Virus record (IMG/VR): IMGVR_UViG_3300026519_000055
Span: 1 to 28,451 of that record
DNA: 28,451 bases
Reading direction: 5' to 3' (one strand)
From: a virus
Below the pieces are notes generated by a model that was not told where the DNA came from, made no database searches, and saw only the letters and a list, made by a program, of their open reading frames with translations. The position numbers were made by a program, and so were the translations under genes. This document shows positions 5,927-11,354 of this stretch, one piece after another. The number at the start of each line of letters is the position of its first letter. Position 1 is the stretch's first letter.

Positions 5927-6257
5927 ATATCCCTGGAAACCAAACGAACTCCACTCGCTCGTCGAAGGGTTGCCGGTGCCGAACCGCGATTGCTGTGGAT
6001 GGGACGACAACCCGCTCGGCTATATGGTTAGTGGGAGGTATGTTCAAGACTCAGTTGCAGCATACATCTATGCAGCCATGTTGGCCGAAGAACTTGCGAA
6101 GGAGCACGCATGGATTCCATCAATCATGTATCGTGACGATGAGCCGCAGTGGGGCGTGTCGAACTACATTAACCAGCCGACAAGCATGAAGGTATACAGC
6201 GGGCCAACGCTTCTACACGCGATTGTTGCCGCATGGAATGGCGTAAATGAACAGTAA
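5919..6257 (+). CDS. Hypothetical protein, paralogue of the gene at 5430 (112 aa)
   Basis: The ATG at 5919 overlaps the end of the 55-codon gene, with GGAG upstream. The N-terminus repeats the WKPNEL / GL.VP / GWDDNPL pattern of the protein at 5430. The remainder (SVAAYIYAAMLAEELAKEHAWIPSIM, LLHAIVAAWNGV) is helical and resembles small phage proteins of unknown function with a terminal ALVAAWNA-like helix. It overlaps the next start by 11 bases. Confidence 0.6.
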   Translation: MTEYPWKPNELHSLVEGLPVPNRDCCGWDDNPLGYMVSGRYVQDSVAAYIYAAMLAEELAKEHAWIPSIMYRDDEPQWGVSNYINQPTSMKVYSGPTLLHAIVAAWNGVNEQ

Positions 6258-6465
6258 TCCAAAGCGAGGCGCACGAGAAATATACACAACCGACCAGCGC
6301 GGAACGATCGTCATGACTCGCAACCTTGACGGGGCGCCCAAACCGACGCCCGTTAGTGTTGTCGTGGAAAAGGTGATTCACCAGTCAAAGTCTCTTGTAG
6401 TCAACTGGGCCGGAATTACGCTGACAGTACAGATGAAGGACTTTACACCTGATCACAAATCTTGA
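6247..6465 (+). CDS. Hypothetical beta-rich protein, 72 aa
   Basis: This frame starts with ATG 6247 and overlaps the preceding gene by 11 bases. Alternating hydrophobic residues (PTPVSVVVEKVIHQSKSLVVNWAG, ITLTVQMKDF) suggest a small beta-barrel or sheet. The ribosome site is weak (GGA about ten bases upstream), so translational coupling is likely. No family was recognised. Confidence 0.5.
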   Translation: MNSNPKRGAREIYTTDQRGTIVMTRNLDGAPKPTPVSVVVEKVIHQSKSLVVNWAGITLTVQMKDFTPDHKS

Positions 6466-6473
6466 GATAAGCA

Positions 6474-6701
6474 ATGACGCATGAAGGACAACTCAAGCGA
6501 ATCAGGCAAGAATTTGCCGCGATGCACGAATTTGGCATTGTCACGGTCACAAAGGCTGAGACTAACCACCTTCTTGCGTTGGCGACTGAGGCAGTGAACA
6601 GAAGAAAGAATGCAGGTGTAAGTATTACTTACAGCAGCGCAGTTACACCTTGTGCTATCCAGTCCGACCACCTGCTCGCGGAGCTGGGTGGTAAAGGATG
6701 A
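6474..6701 (+). CDS. Hypothetical small helical protein, 75 aa
   Basis: ATG 6474 begins eight bases after the previous stop. The sequence is helical at the N-terminus (QLKRIRQEFAAMHEFG) and continues VTKAETNHLLALATEAVNRR. The stop overlaps the start of the Gp37/Gp68-family gene (ATGA), indicating coupling. The function is not recognisable. Confidence 0.5.
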   Translation: MTHEGQLKRIRQEFAAMHEFGIVTVTKAETNHLLALATEAVNRRKNAGVSITYSSAVTPCAIQSDHLLAELGGKG

Positions 6702-7741
6702 AAGTCAACCTGGACATCATCAAACCGCGAGGCGTAACGCGGACAGAAATCGAGTGGGCAGACTACTCGGCCAACCCGGTGCGTGCGGTCGATCGCAAGA
6801 CAGGCGAGGTCGGTTGGCACTGCCGGAAGGTGTCGGCGGGTTGCGCGAACTGCTACGCCGAGACGATCAACAAGCTGTTCGGCACAAAGACCGACTACAC
6901 AGCGGCGTCCGCCGAGCATGTACGGCAGGTGCTCGACGAGGGCGTGCTGCAAAAGCTCCTTCGCATGAAGCCGCGAGGCCCGTTCAAGAACGGCATGGAC
7001 CGGCCTGCGATTTTCATAGGCGACATGAACGATCTGTTCTACGGCGACGAGGCCGACCGCTTTGCCTGCGAGAGTGCGGGAGTGCTGCTCGATCCGATCC
7101 CGCTTGACTTGGTTGACAGGATTATGGCCGTGTGTGCGCTGCGGCCCGACATGAACTTCCTGTTCTTGACGAAGAGGCCCGAGCGGATGGCTGAGATGTT
7201 TGCTGCAAGCAACACTGAAACTGCATGGCGTGTAAACGAAGCTGCTTGCAGAATGTCTAGTGCAAAGATTAGACAGCCCGGGCAAGTCGGGCAGCCTGTT
7301 ATACAGTGGCCTCTCCCCAATGTCTGGCTTGGCACGAGTGTCGAGAACCAGGCGGTCACCGACGAGCGGATCCCGCATCTGTTACGATGCCAGGCTGCAG
7401 TGCGGTTCTTAAGTGTCGAGCCTCTTCTCGGGCCGATCGACTTCTCGGCGTATTTCGGTCGTCACTTCGCAGGCATGGTCGATCGTGATAAGGCGTACAA
7501 CGCGGGCATCGGCTGGGCGATCTTCGGCTGCGAAAGCCGAAGGAAGAGGGTTGGACGCAACGCAGATCATGTCAACCACCACATTGCCTCTGGTGTGCGG
7601 CAGTGCCAATCGGCTGGCATCCCCGCGTTCGTCAAACAGATCAACGCTGACTTTCTCGTAAGCCACGACCCCGCCGAGTGGCCCGAGGAGTTGCGCGTGC
7701 GGCAGATGCCGGGAGCGAGCCGAATGGATGATTCACGGTGA
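6698..7741 (+). CDS. Phage Gp37/Gp68-family (DUF5131) protein, divergent copy
   Basis: The 347-residue protein carries the family's cysteine motif C42-x6-C49-x2-C52 (SAGCANCYAE), IEWADYS near the start, FLTKRPERM, a VWLGTSVENQ segment, FLSVEPLLGPI and a C-terminal PAFVKQI. The three-cysteine motif has been likened to that of radical SAM enzymes; the chemistry is unknown. It is longer than the second copy at 15510, with an insert between the cysteine motif and the TKRPER segment, and the usual GGESG motif is replaced by FGCESRRKR. The start ATG overlaps the preceding stop. Confidence 0.85.
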   Translation: MKVNLDIIKPRGVTRTEIEWADYSANPVRAVDRKTGEVGWHCRKVSAGCANCYAETINKLFGTKTDYTAASAEHVRQVLDEGVLQKLLRMKPRGPFKNGMDRPAIFIGDMNDLFYGDEADRFACESAGVLLDPIPLDLVDRIMAVCALRPDMNFLFLTKRPERMAEMFAASNTETAWRVNEAACRMSSAKIRQPGQVGQPVIQWPLPNVWLGTSVENQAVTDERIPHLLRCQAAVRFLSVEPLLGPIDFSAYFGRHFAGMVDRDKAYNAGIGWAIFGCESRRKRVGRNADHVNHHIASGVRQCQSAGIPAFVKQINADFLVSHDPAEWPEELRVRQMPGASRMDDSR

Positions 7742-8166
7742 CTCTCGGCTACTCGCTCCACAACCCGCTAACGGTGGTGAGTCGGGAACGCCCAGACAAG
7801 ATTGCTGCGAAGTACGAAATCCCTGGCAAGATCGTCCGGCTCCTCTCGGAGCTACAAGATATAGACCCCAAAGCGGCAACGGCTTTGGTTGCCGAGCTTG
7901 CGGCAGCATCTGGCGTTACCACGGTAACCAATGGCAAGCAGTCGTCGGATGATGCTGTTGAGCAAGTCCGTAGGTTCTTTGCGCGGGAGCCTGATGTCCC
8001 GAAGACCAAGGACGAAATCGTGAGTGGGACGGGACTGTCTGATAGCGCGGTCCACACACTCATCTACCGGAGCAAACCCAAGCTGTTCGATAGCCTGCCC
8101 AACCCTGATGGGGGGCGAGAGCGGGTGTATCGCTTGCTGGTTGATGGCCAAGGCGGTCTGCCATGA
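7738..8166 (+). CDS. Hypothetical protein with helix-turn-helix-like C-terminus, 142 aa
   Basis: GTG 7738 overlaps the preceding stop (GTGA), the same junction type as at 2323, 10446 and 16676. The C-terminal half (VRRFFAREPDVPKTKDEIVSGTGLSDSAVHTLIYRSKPKLF) has the spacing of a winged helix: a DEIVSGTGLSDSAVHTLIY helix-turn-helix followed by a strand-rich RERVYRLLVDG wing. It may regulate transcription. It is the last gene before the tRNA, followed by about 120 bases with only weak hairpins. Confidence 0.6.
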   Translation: MTLGYSLHNPLTVVSRERPDKIAAKYEIPGKIVRLLSELQDIDPKAATALVAELAAASGVTTVTNGKQSSDDAVEQVRRFFAREPDVPKTKDEIVSGTGLSDSAVHTLIYRSKPKLFDSLPNPDGGRERVYRLLVDGQGGLP

Positions 8167-8287
8167 GAAGATGTCAAGGGCTGGCTCAGTAGCCCGAAAG
8201 CGCACCGCGACCCCCGGGTAGCTTTGACGGATGCCTGGGAATTCGGTGCGGCCTGGGACACCCCTTAGCGGGGGGATCAAACCAGAT

Positions 8288-8373
8288 GCTACCGTGGCGA
8301 AACTGGTAAACGCAGTCGGTTTGGGACCGACCTTCCTTCGCGGGATTTGCGGGTTCGAGTCCCGCCGGTAGCA
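8288..8373 (+). tRNA. Class II tRNA with leucine-type body and UGG (proline) anticodon
   Basis: A complete cloverleaf is visible: acceptor GCTACCG (8288-8294) with CGGTAGC (8366-8372); leucine-like D arm TGGCGAAACTGGTAAACGC; anticodon stem GTCGG/CCGAC with loop TTTGGGA (8320-8326), so anticodon TGG; a 17-nt variable arm with a TTCC/GGGA stem; T arm GCGGG/CCCGC with loop TTCGAGT; discriminator A73. No CCA is encoded. The D arm and long variable arm are typical of tRNA-Leu, while the loop TTTGGGA is that of bacterial tRNA-Pro(UGG). Leucyl-tRNA synthetase generally ignores the anticodon, so it could put leucine at CCN codons. Base pair 1-72 is G-C, not the G72 favoured by E. coli-type prolyl-tRNA synthetase. 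Confidence 0.9.
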
Positions 8374-8399
8374 ATACAGAATCACTATACGGCATATCG

Positions 8400-8421
8400 G
8401 CCCTGTTGTCAACAGGGCTTT
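8400..8421 (+). terminator. Terminator after the tRNA
   Basis: GCCCTGT (8400-8406) pairs with ACAGGGC (8412-8418) around a TGTCA loop, followed by TTT. It is 27 bases downstream of the tRNA and is the likely 3' end of its transcript. Confidence 0.65.
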
Positions 8422-8439
8422 AGCCGTTGCGCCGGATGA

Positions 8440-8691
8440 ATGGTTCAAGCTGTCTTGGAGATTGGCTCGGAGTATCGCAGCCGCTTTCCCTGCGCCGACC
8501 GGATTGCGGTCTCCGACCCGCTCGCCCTCCGCCCCAAGGACGCGGCCAAAGCCCTTGGTATCGGGCAACGCAAGCTATGGGCACTCGCCCACCACGTTCA
8601 TGCGAGAGGGCAGGCCAAACGCTGCCCGTACAAAAAATATGCAAGAATTTTCGTGCAACTACTTGACAAGTGGTGGTCAATACGCCTATAG
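8440..8691 (+). CDS. AlpA/excisionase-like helix-turn-helix protein, possibly truncated
   Basis: From ATG 8440 the product is 83 aa. Residues 28-50 (ALRPKDAAKALGIGQRKLWAL) match the first helix-turn-helix of AlpA/MerR-like DNA-binding proteins (usually LSPKEAAALLGIS..TLWRL). The following part (GQAKRCPYKKYARIFVQLLDKWWS) does not show the usual wing or the R-Y-R..DL..W pattern except for the final LLDKWW, so the 3' half may be frameshifted or unusual. The end overlaps a strong promoter (8663-8692). It may be a small regulator. Confidence 0.5.
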   Translation: MVQAVLEIGSEYRSRFPCADRIAVSDPLALRPKDAAKALGIGQRKLWALAHHVHARGQAKRCPYKKYARIFVQLLDKWWSIRL

Positions 8692-8692
8692 T
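8663..8692 (+). promoter_or_regulatory. Strong sigma70-type promoter
   Basis: TTGACA (8663-8668), an 18-base spacer and TATAGT (8687-8692) form the best promoter in the window. Transcription would begin near 8699 and run to the gene at 8766. Confidence 0.75.
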
Positions 8693-8715
8693 AGTTGGAT
8701 GAGGGGACAACTCGG

Positions 8716-8759
8716 CCAACCGGAGAGCAGGTTGGGGTAGCCCGGAGACGGGCAAGGAG
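8716..8759 (+). promoter_or_regulatory. Two leader hairpins ending at the ribosome site
   Basis: CCAACC (8716-8721) pairs with GGTTGG (8730-8735). GCCCG (8740-8744) pairs with CGGGC (8749-8753) around a GAGA loop. AAGGAG (8754-8759) follows directly, so the second hairpin abuts the Shine-Dalgarno site of the gene at 8766. Confidence 0.6.
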
Positions 8760-8765
8760 TTAGAC

Positions 8766-8972
8766 ATGGCGCACACCACCACCACCACCATCATCGACGA
8801 GCGTCTGCATCGCCTTATGGCTAGCGCGTCCGCTGTTCAGCACGGCAACGGCACATGGACAGCAAGCGTCGCAAGCATGAACACAATGCGGGGTTACGGC
8901 CAAACGAAAGACGACGCCTTGGCAGCGCTGTCCAGAAAGCTGCGCCGTGTAATTGCTCGTCAATCGGCCTGA
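8766..8972 (+). CDS. Small HicB-like-fold hypothetical protein, 68 aa
   Basis: ATG 8766 follows AAGGAG. After a threonine-rich start, the sequence GNGTWTASVASMNTMRGYGQTKDDALAALSRKL has the shape of the HicB-like beta-beta-beta-alpha half-domain (a GxWxA strand, G.T.DDAL helix). No toxin gene is adjacent, so a toxin-antitoxin role is not supported. Its own strong promoter and structured leader suggest early or high expression. Confidence 0.55.
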   Translation: MAHTTTTTIIDERLHRLMASASAVQHGNGTWTASVASMNTMRGYGQTKDDALAALSRKLRRVIARQSA

Positions 8973-8981
8973 CCAGACCTT

Positions 8982-9063
8982 GCCCCCTGCCCATTCAGCC
9001 GCAATGTGGGTGATTATGGGCGGGGGGCTACCCAATCACCGCCGAGAGGCGTTGGTTGGGTTT
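8982..9063 (+). terminator. Tandem GC-rich hairpins, terminator-like
   Basis: GCCCCC (8982-8987) and GCCC (8989-8992) pair with GGGC (9018-9021) and GGGGGC (9023-9028). A second hairpin pairs 9030-9043 with 9048-9061 over 14 positions, one of them mismatched, around a GAGA tetraloop, and is followed by TTTGCTT. Together they probably end the transcript of the gene at 8766. Confidence 0.55.
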
Positions 9064-9117
9064 GCTTAGGAGGCTGCTCGACCGCTGGCCGTTAATGAAA
9101 GTTGGCGGCCCGCGATT

Positions 9118-9321
9118 ATGCAACAAACTATCCGCTCCACCCTCGCCCCGCTCATCCGCGAGCATGGTGTGCTCAAGACCGCGCGAGAGGCTGGGCTTGA
9201 CAAGTCCGAGCTATCGGCGTGGTTGACCGGCAGGGTCAAAAACCCCAGATTCATGCGGGACGACAAGCTCGACCGCATATGCCGCGCGCTTGGCGTGCAG
9301 CTGGTCTTGCGGTCGGATTGA
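9118..9321 (+). CDS. Small helix-turn-helix regulator, 67 aa
   Basis: The sequence TIRSTLAPLIREHGVLKTAREAGLDKSELSAWLTGR has the helical spacing of an XRE-type helix-turn-helix (turn around AGLDKSELSAW), followed by DDKLDRICRALGVQLVL, as in the last helices of Cro/CI-like domains. At 67 aa it is a bare DNA-binding domain. The stop overlaps the -35 box of the next promoter (9318), so it could control that promoter. The ribosome site is weak. Confidence 0.65.
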   Translation: MQQTIRSTLAPLIREHGVLKTAREAGLDKSELSAWLTGRVKNPRFMRDDKLDRICRALGVQLVLRSD

Positions 9322-9347
9322 CCGCTACCCACCACATGCGGTAGACT
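9318..9347 (+). promoter_or_regulatory. Promoter before the lipoprotein gene
   Basis: TTGACC (9318-9323), an 18-base spacer and TAGACT (9342-9347). The predicted RNA starts near 9354, where CCCAG (9356-9360) can pair with CTGGG (9370-9374). Confidence 0.5.
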
Positions 9348-9391
9348 TGTGCAGACCCAGCGATTCAGCCTGGGGTTTGCGAGGTGGCGGC

Positions 9392-9940
9392 ATGGGAATC
9401 AAAAGCGTGTTGGCGGTCTGGGCGATTTGCGGCGTAATGGCGATTTTCGCCTTTTCTGGGTGCGAAGCTGGGAGCGCCGGGGCGTTGCAGGCCGAGGTCG
9501 AGGCGATGCGGTTGGCGTATGACGCCGAGCTTGCCGACTTGGAGGCGCAGCGCGATGCCGCGCTGGAGGCGGGCAACATTGATCGGGTGGACGACATCGA
9601 GACCGCCATCGAACTCAACGAATCACTTTCTGCCAAACTTAACGAGCAGGCGGCCAGGTTGGAGGCGTTTGTCGACGAACAGGGCAATGTGGATGGTGCG
9701 GCTGTTATTCGAGAAATCGGCTACACGCTTGGCCCTTATGGAATCCTCGGCTCCGGTCTCGGCATCGCCCTTTGGAAGTGGGCTCAAGCCAGGAGCGGCC
9801 TCAACTCGATTGCCAGCGGTATGAAGGCCCTTCGCAGCAGAAGCCCCGAGGTCAAGACCGCGATGAAACAGCACCGGAGCGTGCTTGATGGTTCTTTTAC
9901 CAACTACGCCAAGCGAGTCGTCGAGAAGGTTGAGCCGTAA
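9392..9940 (+). CDS. Putative lipoprotein with coiled coil and membrane segment, 182 aa
   Basis: ATG 9392 follows GAGGTGG. Residues 1-24 form a lipoprotein signal (hydrophobic stretch ending FAFSGC, C24). Residues 29-105 form an acidic coiled coil (LQAEVEAMRLAYDAELADLE, ELNESLSAKLNEQAARLE). A hydrophobic, glycine-rich segment (about 118-135) follows and the C-terminus is basic. Envelope placement, coiled coil and the small membrane-protein genes downstream suggest a lysis-related envelope or spanin-like protein, but no endolysin was found nearby, so the role is uncertain. Confidence 0.6.
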   Translation: MGIKSVLAVWAICGVMAIFAFSGCEAGSAGALQAEVEAMRLAYDAELADLEAQRDAALEAGNIDRVDDIETAIELNESLSAKLNEQAARLEAFVDEQGNVDGAAVIREIGYTLGPYGILGSGLGIALWKWAQARSGLNSIASGMKALRSRSPEVKTAMKQHRSVLDGSFTNYAKRVVEKVEP

Positions 9941-9952
9941 TTGGAGCAAATC

Positions 9953-10153
9953 ATGGCAGAAACAGCGTGTGGCAAGAATCGACTCCCGTTCACAAGCGAC
10001 ACTTCCGAAGAAAAGCGGCAGTGCGAGCTTGACGCTTGGGAAAGCTTCGCCAGCCAGTGCGGCGGGTGTGCCACGCCGGAGTGCGTGAATCAACTTTTCC
10101 AGCAATACCTCGATGTCAGAGCCAAGTGTGCCAGTAGCCCGGAGGCCCCATGA
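9953..10153 (+). CDS. Hypothetical cysteine-rich protein, 66 aa
   Basis: ATG 9953 has GGAG six bases upstream; the TTG at 9941 is less likely. Six cysteines (C6, C24, C36, C39, C44, C59) are spread through a mostly helical sequence. There is no signal peptide. It overlaps the next start (ATGA) and lies in the putative lysis cluster. No family was recognised. Confidence 0.55.
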   Translation: MAETACGKNRLPFTSDTSEEKRQCELDAWESFASQCGGCATPECVNQLFQQYLDVRAKCASSPEAP

Positions 10154-10449
10154 GCCCTGCGAAAGTCGCCAAGATTGGCCATGATGTAGGTCATGCAGCA
10201 GCGCCATGGGCAGCTATTGCCGCCATTGCGTTACTCATCATCCAAGGGCAGATGAACCGGCCCGCTTCTGCCGGTAGTGTGCAACCAGAGGTTTTGAGCG
10301 TCCACCTCGACAGAATATCGGAAGGTATGGCGCGTCTTGAAAAAGGGCAGGAGAGTTTGAACAACAAACTGAACCCGGTCATCAACGAAATCACCGGCTT
10401 GCAAATCCGTGTCGGTGCCCTAGAGCAAGCAAAAGGCGGGAATCCGTGA
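10150..10449 (+). CDS. Membrane-anchored coiled-coil protein, possible spanin or holin-like, 99 aa
   Basis: ATG 10150 overlaps the previous stop. A hydrophobic helix (about residues 15-33, AAPWAAIAAIALLII) is followed by an outside helical region (HLDRISEGMARLEKGQESLNNKLNPVINEITGLQIRVGALEQ) with heptad-like spacing. One N-terminal span plus a periplasmic coiled coil is the layout of inner-membrane spanins and some phage membrane accessory proteins. The position after a lipoprotein gene fits a lysis cassette, but the evidence is only topological. Confidence 0.55.
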   Translation: MSPAKVAKIGHDVGHAAAPWAAIAAIALLIIQGQMNRPASAGSVQPEVLSVHLDRISEGMARLEKGQESLNNKLNPVINEITGLQIRVGALEQAKGGNP

Positions 10450-11354
10450 GGCAGCTCGCCCGAGACATCCTGACGGCAGCCAGTGCAGCCGCCGTGTTCG
10501 TGGTGACGGCTGCCAACGAAATACAAATCGGTGGACTACCGACCCTTGCCATTCCAGACGGGGCGGTTGTTTTGGACTTCGGCCCAACTATTGATTCTTC
10601 AGAAATCTATAGCAAATCAACATGTGTCGCGTCGCACACTTGCGACAGCGCAGGTGGGTCGATCGAGTTACGGTGTTACGGGTGTAACCAGCTCCCACGG
10701 TCTCTAGAGACCGTTTTTTGCGAGTTACCAGTTACGGAACTCGGTGTTACGGGTGTCGCAAGCCGCGACAACCTGCGACAGTTGACCCCGCAAACACATA
10801 TGTGTGGATCGGGTTCACATGTGGGTCCACATGTGCGTGAGCCAGAAGAAACACCAGCACAACTATTACCGGATGATTCCCACACGGAAACACTAGGCTA
10901 CGCGAGATGTAGCCCCGCTACATTGCGCGTAGCGGACCATTTTCCCGATTGCAGAAAAAAGGTGTCAGAATCGCGCAAGTCCTTGCGGCAAGCAGACTTA
11001 CAGCAGAGTTGCACTTGCACGAACGAGCCGCAATTGCAATTTTTCGGCGGGTGTTACGCGATATGTGACATTGTTACACCGCGTGTAACGCACCCTTCTG
11101 GGCAACCAGTCATGACCGGTCATAACCGGTCGGAAACTCCGCAACCGTTTGGGCACCGTTTAGACTCCTCTCTCTCCCACCCCCCGGCTCGGCGCGTGGC
11201 GCTTCAGGCGAACGCCCGGGCGGGGGTGGTTTTTGATCAACCCGCTCTCGTCGACGGTTCACTACTCCACCCTGCATTGTCGCTGGGCACCGTCGGCGAG
11301 GGTTTTTTGAGTTGGGGCAAAGCATGGCTCTTGGTGATGCAACAAACGCGGTAA
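10446..11354 (+). CDS. Doubtful open frame: hydrophobic start, then palindrome-array sequence
   Basis: GTG 10446 overlaps the preceding stop (GTGA), and the first ~50 residues look real: a hydrophobic N-terminal segment (ILTAASAAAVFVVTAA) followed by strand-like IPDGAVVLDFGP. From about codon 58 the frame runs through a dense series of palindromes, a perfect terminator at 10697-10719, and two more terminators, ending 30 bases inside the next gene. The encoded tail is cysteine/histidine-rich and resembles no fold. The true product may be short, the 3' part may be an insertion of non-coding DNA, or the frame may be kept open for a reason not visible here. Confidence 0.3.
   Translation: MRQLARDILTAASAAAVFVVTAANEIQIGGLPTLAIPDGAVVLDFGPTIDSSEIYSKSTCVASHTCDSAGGSIELRCYGCNQLPRSLETVFCELPVTELGVTGVASRDNLRQLTPQTHMCGSGSHVGPHVREPEETPAQLLPDDSHTETLGYARCSPATLRVADHFPDCRKKVSESRKSLRQADLQQSCTCTNEPQLQFFGGCYAICDIVTPRVTHPSGQPVMTGHNRSETPQPFGHRLDSSLSHPPARRVALQANARAGVVFDQPALVDGSLLHPALSLGTVGEGFLSWGKAWLLVMQQTR
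10625..11123 (+). repeat. Heterogeneous array of iteron-like palindromes
   Basis: More than ten dyads of different families lie within ~500 bp. They include TGTCGC/GCGACA (10625-10630 with 10642-10647; 10754-10759 with 10765-10770, plus 10774-10780); GTTAC/GTAAC (GTTAC at 10667, 10675, 10724, 10731, 10746; 10675-10688 is a hairpin; 11073-11089 is a perfect dyad); ACACATATGTGT (10794-10805); paired CACATGTG (10816-10835); GGCTAC/GTAGCC (10896-10914) and CCGCTAC/GTAGCGG (10915-10935), which are inverted near-copies; CGCAAG/CTTGCG (10974-10987); and ATGACCGGTCAT (11112-11123). Each family differs from this phage's own iteron, but several share its dyad layout. Confidence 0.7.
10697..10719 (+). 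terminator. Perfect-palindrome intrinsic terminator
   Basis: ACGGTCTC (10697-10704) pairs perfectly with GAGACCGT (10707-10714) and is followed by five more Ts. It is the cleanest terminator in the window. It falls inside the frame that starts at 10446, which argues against that frame being translated to its end. Confidence 0.8.
11177..11234 (+). terminator. Long GC-rich terminator
   Basis: CCACCCCC (11177-11184) pairs with GGGGGTGG (11222-11229). The stem probably continues through GC-rich flanks (11185-11202 with 11208-11221), and TTTTT follows at 11230-11234. It insulates the late genes from the array. Confidence 0.7.
11247..11308 (+). terminator. Second terminator-like hairpin
   Basis: CTCGTCGACGG (11247-11257) pairs with CCGTCGGCGAG (11290-11300), eleven positions with one T-G wobble, around a 32-base loop, followed by GGTTTTTT. 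It ends 15 bases before the spike gene start; no promoter was seen between them. Confidence 0.5.

Noticed and set aside
6629-7378. Long minus-strand frame opposite the first Gp37/Gp68 gene
   Set aside because: A shadow: arginine/histidine-rich and without a start context, while the + frame has conserved motifs.
8167-8287. A gene or control element between 8166 and the tRNA
   Set aside because: Only a weak CCCC/GGGG hairpin and a TTGACG without a matching -10 were seen.
7852-8568. Minus-strand frame across the tRNA region
   Set aside because: It runs through the tRNA and its terminator and has no recognisable domain.
9392-10449. Firm assignment of holin and spanins
   Set aside because: Membrane and lipoprotein signals fit, but no endolysin was found and the topology alone does not prove a lysis role.
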